Below, one piece after another: positions 1 through 11,611 of a stretch of 64,000 bases of DNA. The position numbers and the translations under genes were made by a program. The first letter of the stretch is position 1. Each line of letters begins with the position of its first letter. The notes beneath the pieces are model-generated. The model was not told the origin of the DNA. It searched no databases and was given only the letters and a program-made list of their open reading frames with translations. The stretch comes from Corella eumyota (taxonomy: Eukaryota > Chordata > Ascidiacea > Phlebobranchia > Corellidae). Where the stretch lies: the NCBI GenBank assembly GCA_963082875.1, contig OY720097.1, positions 8,750,501 through 8,814,500 of the forward strand, given 5' to 3'.

Positions 1-112
1 AGTTTTATCATGCTGGCAATTACAATTCATTGGTGAACTTGTCCTAAAGTATTATTTGATTAACAAACCTATCAGCCAAATAAAATTACTTAATGTCCAT
101 AGTTAGTATTAC

Positions 113-217
113 CTGAACTAATACTTTAGCATATGTAAAAGGATGTGCAAATGCTGTCATGCCGACCCCAACACCAATTGAACTCCAATCAATATCGCGA
201 ACCAAATCCATGTTCAT
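113..217 (-). CDS. MTCH2: MTCH1/2-like mitochondrial carrier homologue, first coding exon (partial)
   Basis: The exon encodes 35 residues, beginning MNMDLVRDIDWSS and continuing GVGVGMTAFAHPFTYAKVLVQ. It ends in CAG followed by a GTAATA donor, and no continuation lies in the remaining 112 bases, so the rest of the gene is off the left edge. The run of small residues followed by HPFTYAKVLVQ matches the start of mitochondrial carrier homologues 1 and 2, where the equivalent segment reads roughly QPLMYVKVLIQVGYEP. MTCH proteins are outer-membrane members of the SLC25 fold that act in apoptosis signalling and tail-anchored protein insertion (family knowledge). The start at 217 is the first of two nearby ATGs. 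MTCH1 cannot be separated from MTCH2 on one exon. Confidence 0.7.
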
Positions 218-813
218 TAATAATAAGTTAAATACAAAAAATTACGAAATTTTAATTTAACGATAATATTTAATCTGTTGGTTTAAAAACAAACAAGTAA
301 ACTGCAGTAACTGTCAGTCAGACTGTTCAGTATAATTATCCTAAGCATGATTACCGAATAAAAAATTCTTAAACTATTATAATAACTTATTTTTAATACA
401 ACGTTATTTTGTATTAGCGGAGCTTGCATTAGTTCAACCTTCTCTAACTGTAAATGGTGTAAGGAAACGAATAAACAAAACAAATGTCACCGTCATGAGA
501 CGCTGTTTAGGGAACAAGAGTTGTTACAATTAGTTTACCAGAATATATGCCCCGAAATTAAAAAAAATATTTACTAAAATATATTTAGTTGTATTATTTG
601 TAAAAGTTTAATTTAAAACTTTTTGTCTCTATATTAGATTATTTTATATATGTCATGTACATTAAAGTTTTATAATTTTATTATAAATAACAAAAACAAA
701 AATATTTTTATTTTAATGATTGACATCAATACAAGCGTCTAACATAAAACAACTAACAATGTAATAGGTGCAAACTAAAATATATAAAAAAAACTACCGT
801 AAAAAATAACAAA
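218..813. other. Spacer between MTCH-like and adenylyl cyclase genes
   Basis: Very AT-rich. It holds the 5' flank of the MTCH-like gene and the 3' UTR of the cyclase gene, both on the minus strand. The short open frame at 283-483 has low-complexity hydrophobic composition and I do not regard it as a gene. Confidence 0.6.
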
Positions 814-3800
814 TCAGGCATTGGAATCAGACGTAGTGCTTTCGTAGCGTTTTTGGCGGTGAGCCGCCTTAACCATACTAAACACTACGTGCGCCAAAGA
901 GTGATGTCCACCGGAGGCTTCGCCAAGCACCAGATTTCCGTCCTCACCAACCACAGTACCTAGGGAAGACATTGCACGATCGATCCCAGCCCTTCTAGCA
1001 GCTTCCTCTGTGCACCCAGTAAGAAAATATGTTCTTACTCCTCCAATTCCCTTCACGAAAGTTTTATCGCGAAATTGAAACGTAAAACCACGGTCTTTAA
1101 GGACAAGGTATAAATCTTCTGGAACCTAAAAAAATAACAATAATGTATTTTTCCACAACTTAGTAATTAATTGTTAGATATTGTTATAATGTGTTCTTAC
1201 TTGTATGGACCCTGGAAGACCTGTACTGTCCATTCTACTAGCTAGATTGACAGCCTTTCCCCAAATATCGTATTGTGGTTTTTGTGCTCCAATTACTCCT
1301 GCTACTACGGTCCCGAAAGCCATTCCTACACAAAAAGTTGTTAAGCTATAAAACATACATTCACATATATTTTTAGTGAAATTTGTGTTAAAGTTACGAT
1401 GGGTTAAATATTGTGCGTTATTAACTATATGCAATATGCTATTGTTTATTATGTAAATTGGTGTCTTATTAACCAAACAACTGCAAAAAAATCAAAGAGA
1501 AAGTTTTAACTAAATATTGTTCAGCTATTATATACCTATTCGAAGTTGAAAGTTTTTTGAGGAATGAACGTTGATGTCGGCTATAACACGTTTAAGCAAT
1601 AAAGCTAAATGTGCCAACATACACAGGTGGCTAATATCATGCGGTGACAACATTTCTTTACCTTGTTCTGTTTTTAGAGAATCGTCATTTGATCTAAAAA
1701 TACCACTTTTAACTTAGCTGTAAGTAACATTTACGCATGTTACTTTTAATGACGTATAAGCTATATAAAGAAAATACAATTTATAAATATTTTTGTCCTT
1801 TTAGACATCCTTGCATCTCTATTACAAATAAAAGGTTTGACCTGTATGTTAAAAGTACCTGTTTTCGGTAGTAGTTAAATTACTCATTGAAGTAACTTCA
1901 TTTAAATGATTTTTATTGGAGGAAGATTGAATATTAGATTGTGTAAGTTTTGATTGATTAAATGTTTCACTGTTTAGTATTGATGCCTTGTGCGGCGTTA
2001 GACCCGAAGCAGCCATGTATGTGCTACCAACTGTTTTGATCTTTTCCAGACAGAGAAATTGCTCCTGGCCGATAAGCTAAATCGAAAATAGATTAACAGT
2101 TCAAAAACCATACAAAACAAGATTTTTTCATATAATTATATTTTAACGCTTAACCAATAAATGCAAATTCAATTACACGATTACCACAGACTTTAAGTGT
2201 GTATTTACCATTTTATTCAATAAGTTTAACATTAAAAAAAAATTACGTTGTCGATGTCGAATATGATTTCGTTAAGTAACTTAAGGCTTGTAATTGCTTG
2301 TTCGTTCTCCTCCATATGCGAATAATATGTAGAAAAGTTGACGATCGAAGCAAACATAATTCCCACACAAGAGTGAGCTTTTGAATATAATTCCTGTCAT
2401 ATAGATTTTCAATGAAAAAATAGCTTTCGTGATATTTTTAAAAATTTTTTAAATTTAATCATGTAATTATTTGGTAGTAGGCTTTTTATGGTTAAAAATA
2501 CATTTCTGTTTTAATTTTACAAGTTTACATACAGTGTGTTTTTTGTTTTGATTTAAAAAATGGCAGGCCACGTGGTCTGGCAGAATGTTTCGTAAAAGCT
2601 GATAATTATGACCTTGTAAACTCTGCATACCTCGAACTTCGTCTTTTGCCTAACAACATAAATATAAAAACTTAAATATTTGTATTAAAAAATAAGTGTT
2701 GCATTATGCAATGGTAAGTATAAAACGTGAGTGCTTAAAAAAGTAAATATTTAAAATTAAACAATTTATAAAACTGCATCAGTAATAAAACAATTTAAAA
2801 ATAATATCAAATAAATTGAAGAATTTTAAGACCTGCAGTTTCCGTAAAAAGTCAAGTTTTGATGTGTATTCGATCCTTCTACCCAAGTAGTAGAATATTC
2901 CAGAAAATAAGTACATTAATGTTAGGTTTTCAGCCATGTCTAACCACGTGTATGTGACGACGCTAAAAATAATTAACATTATAAAATAGTATCAACACTT
3001 ATATGCAATATAACCATATAACGAATGGTTTGAAGTAGCTTCTAATTGCACATTTTAACAGTTAAATAGTAAGATGACGTTTACGTTATTTTAAACGCAA
3101 TTTTTTAGGTGTAACTTTTCTTACACGCATTGATTTTCCTCAAATAAATTTCTGATTTCGTAATCGTGAAGGACTTTTGAGTGAGTGACGAGCATCATAA
3201 TTGTGTACACTAAACATACCACGATCAGAGTGGTAAGTTTAAACAAGTTGTGAACCCGAAGAAATACTGCACAGGTCATGCAGGTAAGAAGTCCACTAAT
3301 GTAGAAATACTGAAAAAAGAAAAATTTTAGGGTTTAAAAAAATGTGGATTTTTATATTTCCCGTTGTTTAAATACTATGTAAAAATATTAAAGTTGCAGC
3401 CCTAATAGAATAACACTTTAGCCCGTACTGCAAAACATACATATTTACATATAGGCCTACAAGCAGTTGTTTGTATATTTTTATTTTCGATGTAAGAAGG
3501 CAAGCAACATGCTCTAAACTTAGGTTTACACTTATTACCCGGATCCGGTCGAGTTGACTGAAACGGTTTTAAATATTATTAACCATATTGCTATTAAATA
3601 ATAAACTGTATATTATATCCTTATTTAAAGGTCCTACGACATGAAAGCAGTGGGAATAAGCTTTTGTTAGTAAGTAATTTACCTCTGGGTAATTGCACAC
3701 GCTTTCGGTGGGTATATTATAATAGGTAACAGTTTGTGAAGTTGTATTTTCATTTACATCGCATGGAACAACAACGTTGGTCAAATATATTGGATCGAAC

Positions 3801-6800
3801 GAAATAAGTTGGCACGATAGCTAAAAAAAAATTATTTTATTATTTTTTAAAGATATAGTCTTAAATTAAGACGATATTAGCTTAACATTTCACTAGCCTA
3901 CATTACTAACCATCGTGCTTATTGCACATGTTAGGTTAATTGCAATTGCAAGAAAACAAATCAAATATCTTAGTTTCTGAGTTTCCTGAATGCGACAACT
4001 TAATTTACAAAGTCGAGAATTTAAACTCAGAAAATCTTCGGCTGATGTTAGAAGAACAATGACCCCATAGAGAATTACAAACACGGAAATGGCAATATAG
4101 TTAAAATAATACCTAGTAAAAATAAATAAACAAAGTTATGTTATTATACTTTACAAGATTTACAATTACAAATATCTTTGTTATGGTTTTTACTTTTAAA
4201 ATCATATAAACTTACAGGACAGGTGGTATTAAGAAGTTGACAATCATAATAAAGAGCATAATAATAAAAGATAAAAGAAGATTAGATTTAAATAATTCAT
4301 CCCGAAGTTCCGAGTATTTTGACTCTAAATTTTTGTCAAAAAAGGCAACTCTAAAATCTAAAAATAATAAAATTTTAACCACAGGTTAGAAACAAAATAT
4401 TTTTAAAACTTTATGCCATAATTTAAAATTTTATAAGTTCAGTCAAAACAGGGTGAACATATTAAAAACAATTTGTAATTTGTTATCAAATAACAAGATT
4501 CGTAAAACAAAACCTTTTATGTGTTTTTGTCCCAACTGATTTCCATTGTGATACGTGATATCTCGTTCAAGGCGGGCGTTTATTTCATCGTAGTCCGACC
4601 TTCGAGGTACAGGTACGGTTAGGTTACGAGGGAGGAGCGACATAGAGGCAACACTTTTTAAAGCTGCTAAAGCCTAGAATGTGAATAAGGTCTGTCTTTT
4701 TAATTGATAAACAGAACTGCATTTATGTTTTTTTGCCCATTGGATAAATAATGGTTTAATTAAAAGTAATCCATTAGAAGCATTCTTTAACATTTATATA
4801 TAGATTTACCCAGAATACAAAAAAGGGTCTTTACTTGTAAATAAGATAAAGTTTGTTAACCTTTAAAAGATGACCATATCCATAAAAATAAATCAATGCT
4901 ATTGTTTTTTTACATGCTTAGGTCAACAAAAAGACAGAAAACACTTTTAACAACAACTCTTATTCATTTTTGCTCGCCAGAAAATGTTAAATCAACTAGT
5001 ACTTACACTTCGTTTTTGTCCCCTCAAGTTAGGCGTACGTAGAAGATTCTGGAACGGTAATTCTGGCTTCCAAATTACATCAGAATTCTCAGTTTTACTT
5101 TGCAGACTTGTTTCTGAAACCAAGTCTATGTTTTCCATATCGCTCCAAGCAACTTGCTTGCGAGGAAAACTTGGCGAATTTATTGTGAAAATAGAAGAGG
5201 GCCTTTTAATAGCTTTGTTGTTATATCCATTTAATTGACTTTGTCGTCTATCTAAAAAAATGTTAAAGATACATAGTTTTTGCTTTTAGTTTTGACAATC
5301 CTAGTTTAGTGAATGTTTGCTACAATGACATAACATTCTTTTAATTTCAGAACTTTATAATACCTATACTTTCTGCTTCAGCAGGGCTGTTATTCAAATC
5401 ATCTATCGGGAAACGTTCAATTTTCTTTTTTCTGAAGATAGTTCTAAAAATATTTGAAAAAGAAAATCCAACATTCCCTTTCACTTTTGATTTTATATTG
5501 TTTTGATTTGAAAGCTCGTATATCTGCTCGTTTGAAATTTCTAAAAAATGCATATTGTATTAAAAAAGAGTCTAGACATTAGATCATTCAAATTTCCATT
5601 TAAAATTATTTTTTGTTTATTTACCATTTTCTATCGGACGACTATAATAGGAAAAACTATGTCTCGAAGGCCTTTCTTTAAAAATAACATCAGGTGTTAA
5701 AAATCCATTCTCGTCGGTGTGGTTATATAGAAACTTACTGTTTGTGGCAGTTGAATTTTTACGTGGTTTTGCGTCCTATTATATATAATTTTTTTGGGTT
5801 ATATTTTGTACATAGGCATAGATAATTCTTTTTTTACACGGCAAATTATCAGATTTTGTAAAACTTAAATCTAGAATTATGTGGCCCGAAATACTTAACC
5901 GTAAAGATAGGCGTGGTTTTTAAGTTAGTATTTTTACTAATTAACTTGATGCTTAATAACTTAGCTAAAAAAAAACTTATGTTAAATAACAGAAAAATAA
6001 TTAGCATATAAATTTTATTTTTTTAATTTTTTTTTAAATTATACTCACATTTCTTATTGTAGAAACAATTTCAAGATTTAATTCGCCATTGCTGCGTGAA
6101 GAGCGGCGATCCTTTTTCTCAGATGAAGACAAGGAAGGATATTTACCTCGTTTATCAGAAATAAGAAAAGTTTTTATACGATGGTTACTCAAATATGTAT
6201 TTCTTGAACTCCCGTTTCCTGGTTCCACCTGGTATTAACATTTAAATTTCAAAGTTTCATTTAAATTTTAAAGTATACTTTATTTTTATTTTTTACCAAT
6301 GTGGAGTTAAGCGTTACAATGTGCATTGTTAAATACATTTTAATATTATTGTAAGACTTAATAAAAAAAGAAATGAGATTTTTACTACATTTGAACAGTG
6401 ATATTATAATTTAACGATTAATTCGAATTTGGTCTAAGATAATAATTTATTAAGATTACCTCGTAATCGTCGCCAAGATATTTGTAGGTTGACTCCGAAA
6501 TGTGCACACGACCAGGGATTCCTCCTGCTTCCATCATGTTTGCTATGTCGACGTCGGTCGACCAAATATCGAATTGCCATTTCAGGTGACCAATAACACC
6601 ACAAAAAACCGAGCCAGAGTGAATACCTGTTTGCAACAAACAGTGATTAAAATAAAAATAACTTTTTTTAATACTTTTAAATTAAGTAAGCTCCTTAAAT
6701 AGCCGAGGTAAAGATAGCGTAGGGTACGAATAACACGGTATAAAAACATAATGTGCGGTTTTTTACAAAAATTTTATACAAAATAAAAAAATATAAAATA

Positions 6801-9800
6801 TTTTACAAAAGCATATAAAAAAGCATAAGTAAATTATTATAACGTAGGACAATCATTACACTCTGACATATACCTATTCTCATGTCCAAATTTCGATGAC
6901 AAAGAGTTTTAACTTGTTTGATTGTTGAAATCATGTCCAGTCCCATCTCAACACATGAGTGAGCATGATCCTTTCGAGGTTCGGGCAACCCAGTTACACA
7001 ATAATAACAATCCCCCAATATCTTTATCCTCAAACAATTATGGCGCTGGGATAATCTTTTTAAAATAAAAGTTAATTTATTTTGAATTAATAATTAACAA
7101 AACGTTAAATTCAATATTGATATTTAAATGATTTTCAGGAACCGTAACCCAGCACTTAAGCAATATTAGAAAATATATAGCGTTAAACTTTTAATTTAAA
7201 TAATGACGTTTTCTTTATTAAACTTAGCTAACTACATAAACACATAATACAATTTAGACAAGCTGTGTTTCAGGATTATCTAAATTACTGTTCAATGCAG
7301 TTTGTTTGGTTAAACGCAGTGAAGTCTACAAGTGATAGCGAAATATTAATAGTTTTAGAAAATAAAATAATTTTTTTAAAACAAACTTTAATATTTAATC
7401 AACTTACTCGTCGAAGCGACCAAATAACTCGTTCAAGGTTGCCACAAGTTCCTGAGCACTTAGTATTGTCGATAATTCGGTAAATCCTTTTACATCGGCA
7501 TACAAAATACTTAACAAAAATACATTTATTTAAAAAAATTAATTTTAATTTATTGTTTTACAAAAAATAAAAAAAGATTTACCTGACGTTGTCGTATTTT
7601 TGAAGGTATATTCGATTTTTTGTACTCAGAGTCGAAACAGAATTCACCCTCGGAAAATCGTTAATGTATTTTATAGGCGAGTTAGATATATCGTTAATCA
7701 TTTGTAAAGCTATAAAGCGAGGTATCACCGATAAAATCAATCGCTCCTGAAAAAGATTGACAAATATATTTATCAACATAGTATAAATTATAAATTGGTG
7801 TCAATTTGATCAAAACACTCTTTAACCAGATTGCCAGTCAACCTTACACAGTTTAGTTTATTAAAATAAACAAACAAACAAAATATGTACTTAGGGTGGT
7901 TTGATTGAGGTTGAGTTGTCTCTGGGTTGAACTGACATAAAACCCATAAATTACAAAGTTACAACACACTGTGAAGTACAATATCTACCTGATTATAATT
8001 TTCACGCTCCAGCCTTATTCTAGCTCGAACACAATTTCGAGTTTCCAAAAAAGTGTCTCTTCTCGAACGATCAACTAAAAAACTTGTCCAAATTCCGATC
8101 ACGTGCACGCAAAGAATAATCACCAATATTGCCGCTGTGTGGTAGCCGAGAGCACCATCGGTGACGTATACGTCGTTCTCAAGACTAGACATCACAGTTC
8201 TTGTTTGGGGCAATCGATAAACCGAGTTGTTTACATTTAATATCCGTAATCCATTACTGTTAAAGTAACCCGGTAAAAAATGACGCCCAGCATCATTCTT
8301 TGATGTTTGATTGTTATCGTTATTAGGATGATTTTCAGTAGCCGTTACCACCTTTAACGATTTTTGAAAGGGCGTTGCATTATGAAACACCATAGCGTTT
8401 GTTTTGTCTTTTTGAATGTCTAGATAATCTGCCTGGTTATTAAAACGTAACGACGAGTTTGTTAAATTTGTTAACAGCGAATTATCGATGAGTTCAAGAG
8501 TTAACACGCGGCCCAAAACGCTGGCGAGAGTTGAAATAAACGAACAAATAACAGCCTGTAAAAGGAAGAACTTAAATAAAGACCTTAACACTATGCAAAA
8601 TCGATATAAACTGGCGGATCTAATGCACAAAAATAGAAACTCAACTAGCCGATAAAATCATAAAAATAGATCCTACCCAGTGCAGTGGCAATGGCAAGAT
8701 AACGTAAGTAACAAAAATTAGAATCAGGAGATAAGGCAATCCCTCAAAAACATGTGATATGTTTGCCATTTCAAATGGAGAGGAAACATAAATGGCAGCT
8801 TGGTCTAGCGAGGTCATACACAGCCAAGTGACTAAACCACATATTCTAAATCAATAAAAAATATTTATTATATCTTTTACTTTTACATTACTTAACCTAT
8901 ATGTAAGGTGTAGTAAAATGATATAAACTTACCTTAGGTAAAAGTATGACTTTGAACTATTTGTTGACGTAAAACAAAGAATAAAAACAACTAAAATACT
9001 GTATACAAGTGCTGGAATTCCAAAAATCAGCCACTTGGTTTGTGAAAGACTATTTGTTACAGCATACATGATTATTAAAAGTATCTGGTAAAAAACAAAA
9101 GTTTTACTGTTTCACTTGATCTTCAAAACCATGTGGTAGCATGGGCTTGATTAAAAAACTAGCATAAGCCTAATCAGTAGAAAATGTGTAACTCTTAAAT
9201 AACATCATATAGAATATTTAAGGTACCTTTATTAGAAGAAAAATAACGTTGATTGAAAGCTGCAGTCTCTTTTTTTCGGCTAAAAAGTATCGGTTGTACA
9301 GATTTTCTAACGCATCAGGTTTAAATTGATTTAACAAAGTTGGAAAAATAACTCCTTTAAAAAGATGACCTTGTCTAAAAAAAAACAAATAAAAAAAAAT
9401 TTACGCATTAAAAATATTTAATACCTACAATTTAATTTTTATTGCGATAAACTTTTCGAATTATGCAATGAATCATTATTTACGTTTTACGTTTTAAATA
9501 TTAAAACCTGTAGTTTTTATTGTTTAGATCCGGATGATTAGTTTCTGGTAAAAAATTCGAAATTGGTCCATTGGGTAAAGTAGTATGAGATGTAGAAAGG
9601 GAAGCATCGGCGTTAGTTTGCAAAATAGATCGAAGGTTAATGCGAGGTTGTTTTGTCGAAGACGTTAAATCAGTTGACGTCGTCATTCTCTTGATATCTC
9701 TATACAAAAACAAAAACACTCGAATCATAAAGTATCAAAATAATGACGCATTCTTTATAGTAAAAATGTTATATGGCAACAATCTCGTACATAGTTTAAC

Positions 9801-11611
9801 GTATAGAGTGAATTAAACAAACATTAGTGATGCCTTTTCTATTGAGAATGGACATGCTTTTAATAGGGGTATTTTGCAGTTTAAATAGTTAATCAAATGA
9901 ACTAACATAAAAGCACAATGCAAGGTTCATAAAAAGTATACAAAGAGGGCTAACTTATTTAAATTTTGTATCGTTTCCTGGTCGGCCTTAATAGGAATTT
10001 GATTATTACCCGAAGATTTCTGACTGTTCGCAAGTAGTTGAACCTAAAACGAGAATTTATCATTAAACCAATTTTACCATTTTAGTAAGTAAAATTAAAT
10101 TTAACCTTGGCAATTCGATTGTTAAAAGTATTTTAGGCCCACCGAACAAATTGTATTAAATTGCTTACCGCATTTTGCCATCGATTAGAAACTTTGATTG
10201 TTTCTTGACTTTCTACTTTAAGATTTTGATAATTCACAGAGCTCGCCAGACTTGAACTCGGACACTCGTTTTCAAAATTTAGAGTTTTTCCTTTTGCCTG
10301 TTTACTGTGTAACTGAATTTCTGTTAAAATGTCTGTTTGTGAATTTCTAGTGTGCGCATCGTTCATGCTTGTAACAAATACAGATGAATCTGTCGATACA
10401 GTCGAAAGAGCTGGCGAGGTCGGAAACGTTGCTGAATCACCGCGGTTGCCTTCTTTCAAGAAAAAAACCTGGTTTAAGTACGACGAGCCAGTGACGTTAG
10501 CAGCTTGAAATTCGACTGGAGTGCACGGCCTGTCTTTAAATTTGAACATGTGTTTCAGTTTACTTTTAAAAAAAACTTAAAAAAAAAAAGAATAAACAAT
10601 AAAAATTGCGTGTACACACGGTTAAAAACCTGAATATACTATTTTATATATTTCGTATGCTTTATTATTATACTACAGCTGCTCGCAGCTGATTTTGACG
10701 TAACACAAAGACAAACGACAATGGCTGTCATGTTCAGTATGTGTGCCCAGGTCGCGCATTATTCGGATGACGTCACAACATTGAACATGTTAGTTTGTTA
10801 TATAATTATATCAAAGTGAACAATCAGATAATAATTTGTGGTTTAAAAGCATTGAATTCCATAGTTTAAAACCGTTTTATTTAATTTGAATTGTCAACCC
10901 AAATGTAAATATAGTAATTTACCTAAGGTGTGGTGTGTTTTAGTAATTTGGAATTCTACATAATTTTTTTAAATATAGTAAAACACAAACCTTAAAAGAG
11001 CTTAAGGTAATGATCATACGATATATTATTTAGATAAATGTATTTTATTGCCTGTCTTGATTTGTTTATTGAGTAAATATGCGGCCGTCTGTTATCATCA
11101 AACGATAAAAAAAGTCGAATTATTAATAGAATTCTTGATGAAGAATGGAGAATAATGTTTATTAAAAGCAATTCCTATAAATTCATAGGTATTTGGATTT
11201 ATGTCTTGGCTTTTTACATTAATAAAACAATAATAATGAAAGTTTAAATATCTATAACAAACTAAAATAGAATTTTAATCAACTATCAAGTTTAATACAC
11301 TTACCGTAATTAAATTCATTTTCCTTCCGGTCTGTATTGAAATTTTGATTTAGAGGTTGTGTATCGTTTAATAAATTGTTTAACATTTTCCAATTAGAAC
11401 CGGGTTGATGAAATACAGGACTAAGGTTGTCTACATTATCGTAATAGTTATTGATATCGTTTAAATTGTAGGAATCCTTATCACCTCTGGTAGATGTGAC
11501 CAGTTCTTCTTTTTTAATTTTGCTAAAATCCAAACACAGCGTTTTCTTATTGTTGTTGTTAAATGTGATGTCATCCCTGTGCCTAACATAAGGAGACGGG
11601 CTATGAGACAT
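814..11611 (-). CDS. ADCY8: Membrane adenylyl cyclase, ADCY8-like (about 28 exons)
   Basis: Makes cAMP from ATP at the plasma membrane. The start at 11611 follows an in-frame TAG two codons upstream. First exons (11305-11611, about 10169-10578, 9955-10043, 9508-9699) encode a long polar cytosolic N-terminus. Membrane domain 1 lies about 7989-9375 and its last exon carries a long loop between helices 5 and 6. Catalytic C1 lies about 6460-7505: [14 protein letters not shown] holds the first metal Asp and [11 protein letters not shown] the second, followed by [17 protein letters not shown]1b fills about 4500-6230, and membrane domain 2 about 2835-4360. C2 (about 814-2400) has [22 protein letters not shown] and [11 protein letters not shown], so the adenine-selecting Lys/Asp and transition-state Asn/Arg are present. 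[15 protein letters not shown] and the C2b tail [18 protein letters not shown] resemble ADCY8 more than other isoforms as I remember them. Stop TGA at 814-816. Confidence 0.9.
7989..8556 (-). other. ADCY8-like exon with an enlarged glycosylatable loop
   Basis: This exon of the cyclase gene has a TTTTACAG acceptor and CAG/GTAGAT donor. It runs from membrane helix 5 ([15 protein letters not shown]) to helix 6 ([16 protein letters not shown]) and then the cytosolic linker [19 protein letters not shown], which matches the segment before C1 in animal cyclases. Between the helices lie about 110 polar residues with five N-X-S/T sequons (NLT, NSS, NAT, NQT, NNS). By topology the loop would be extracellular. 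Confidence 0.75.
10768..10775. promoter_or_regulatory. Perfect CRE in intron 1 of the adenylyl cyclase gene
   Basis: TGACGTCA, the palindromic cAMP response element, lies about 190 bases upstream of cyclase exon 2. A TGACGTAA half-match sits nearby at about 10696. It may mark an alternative promoter using the ATG of exon 2 ([11 protein letters not shown]). Mammalian ADCY8 is reported to be a CREB target; function here is inferred. Confidence 0.45.
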
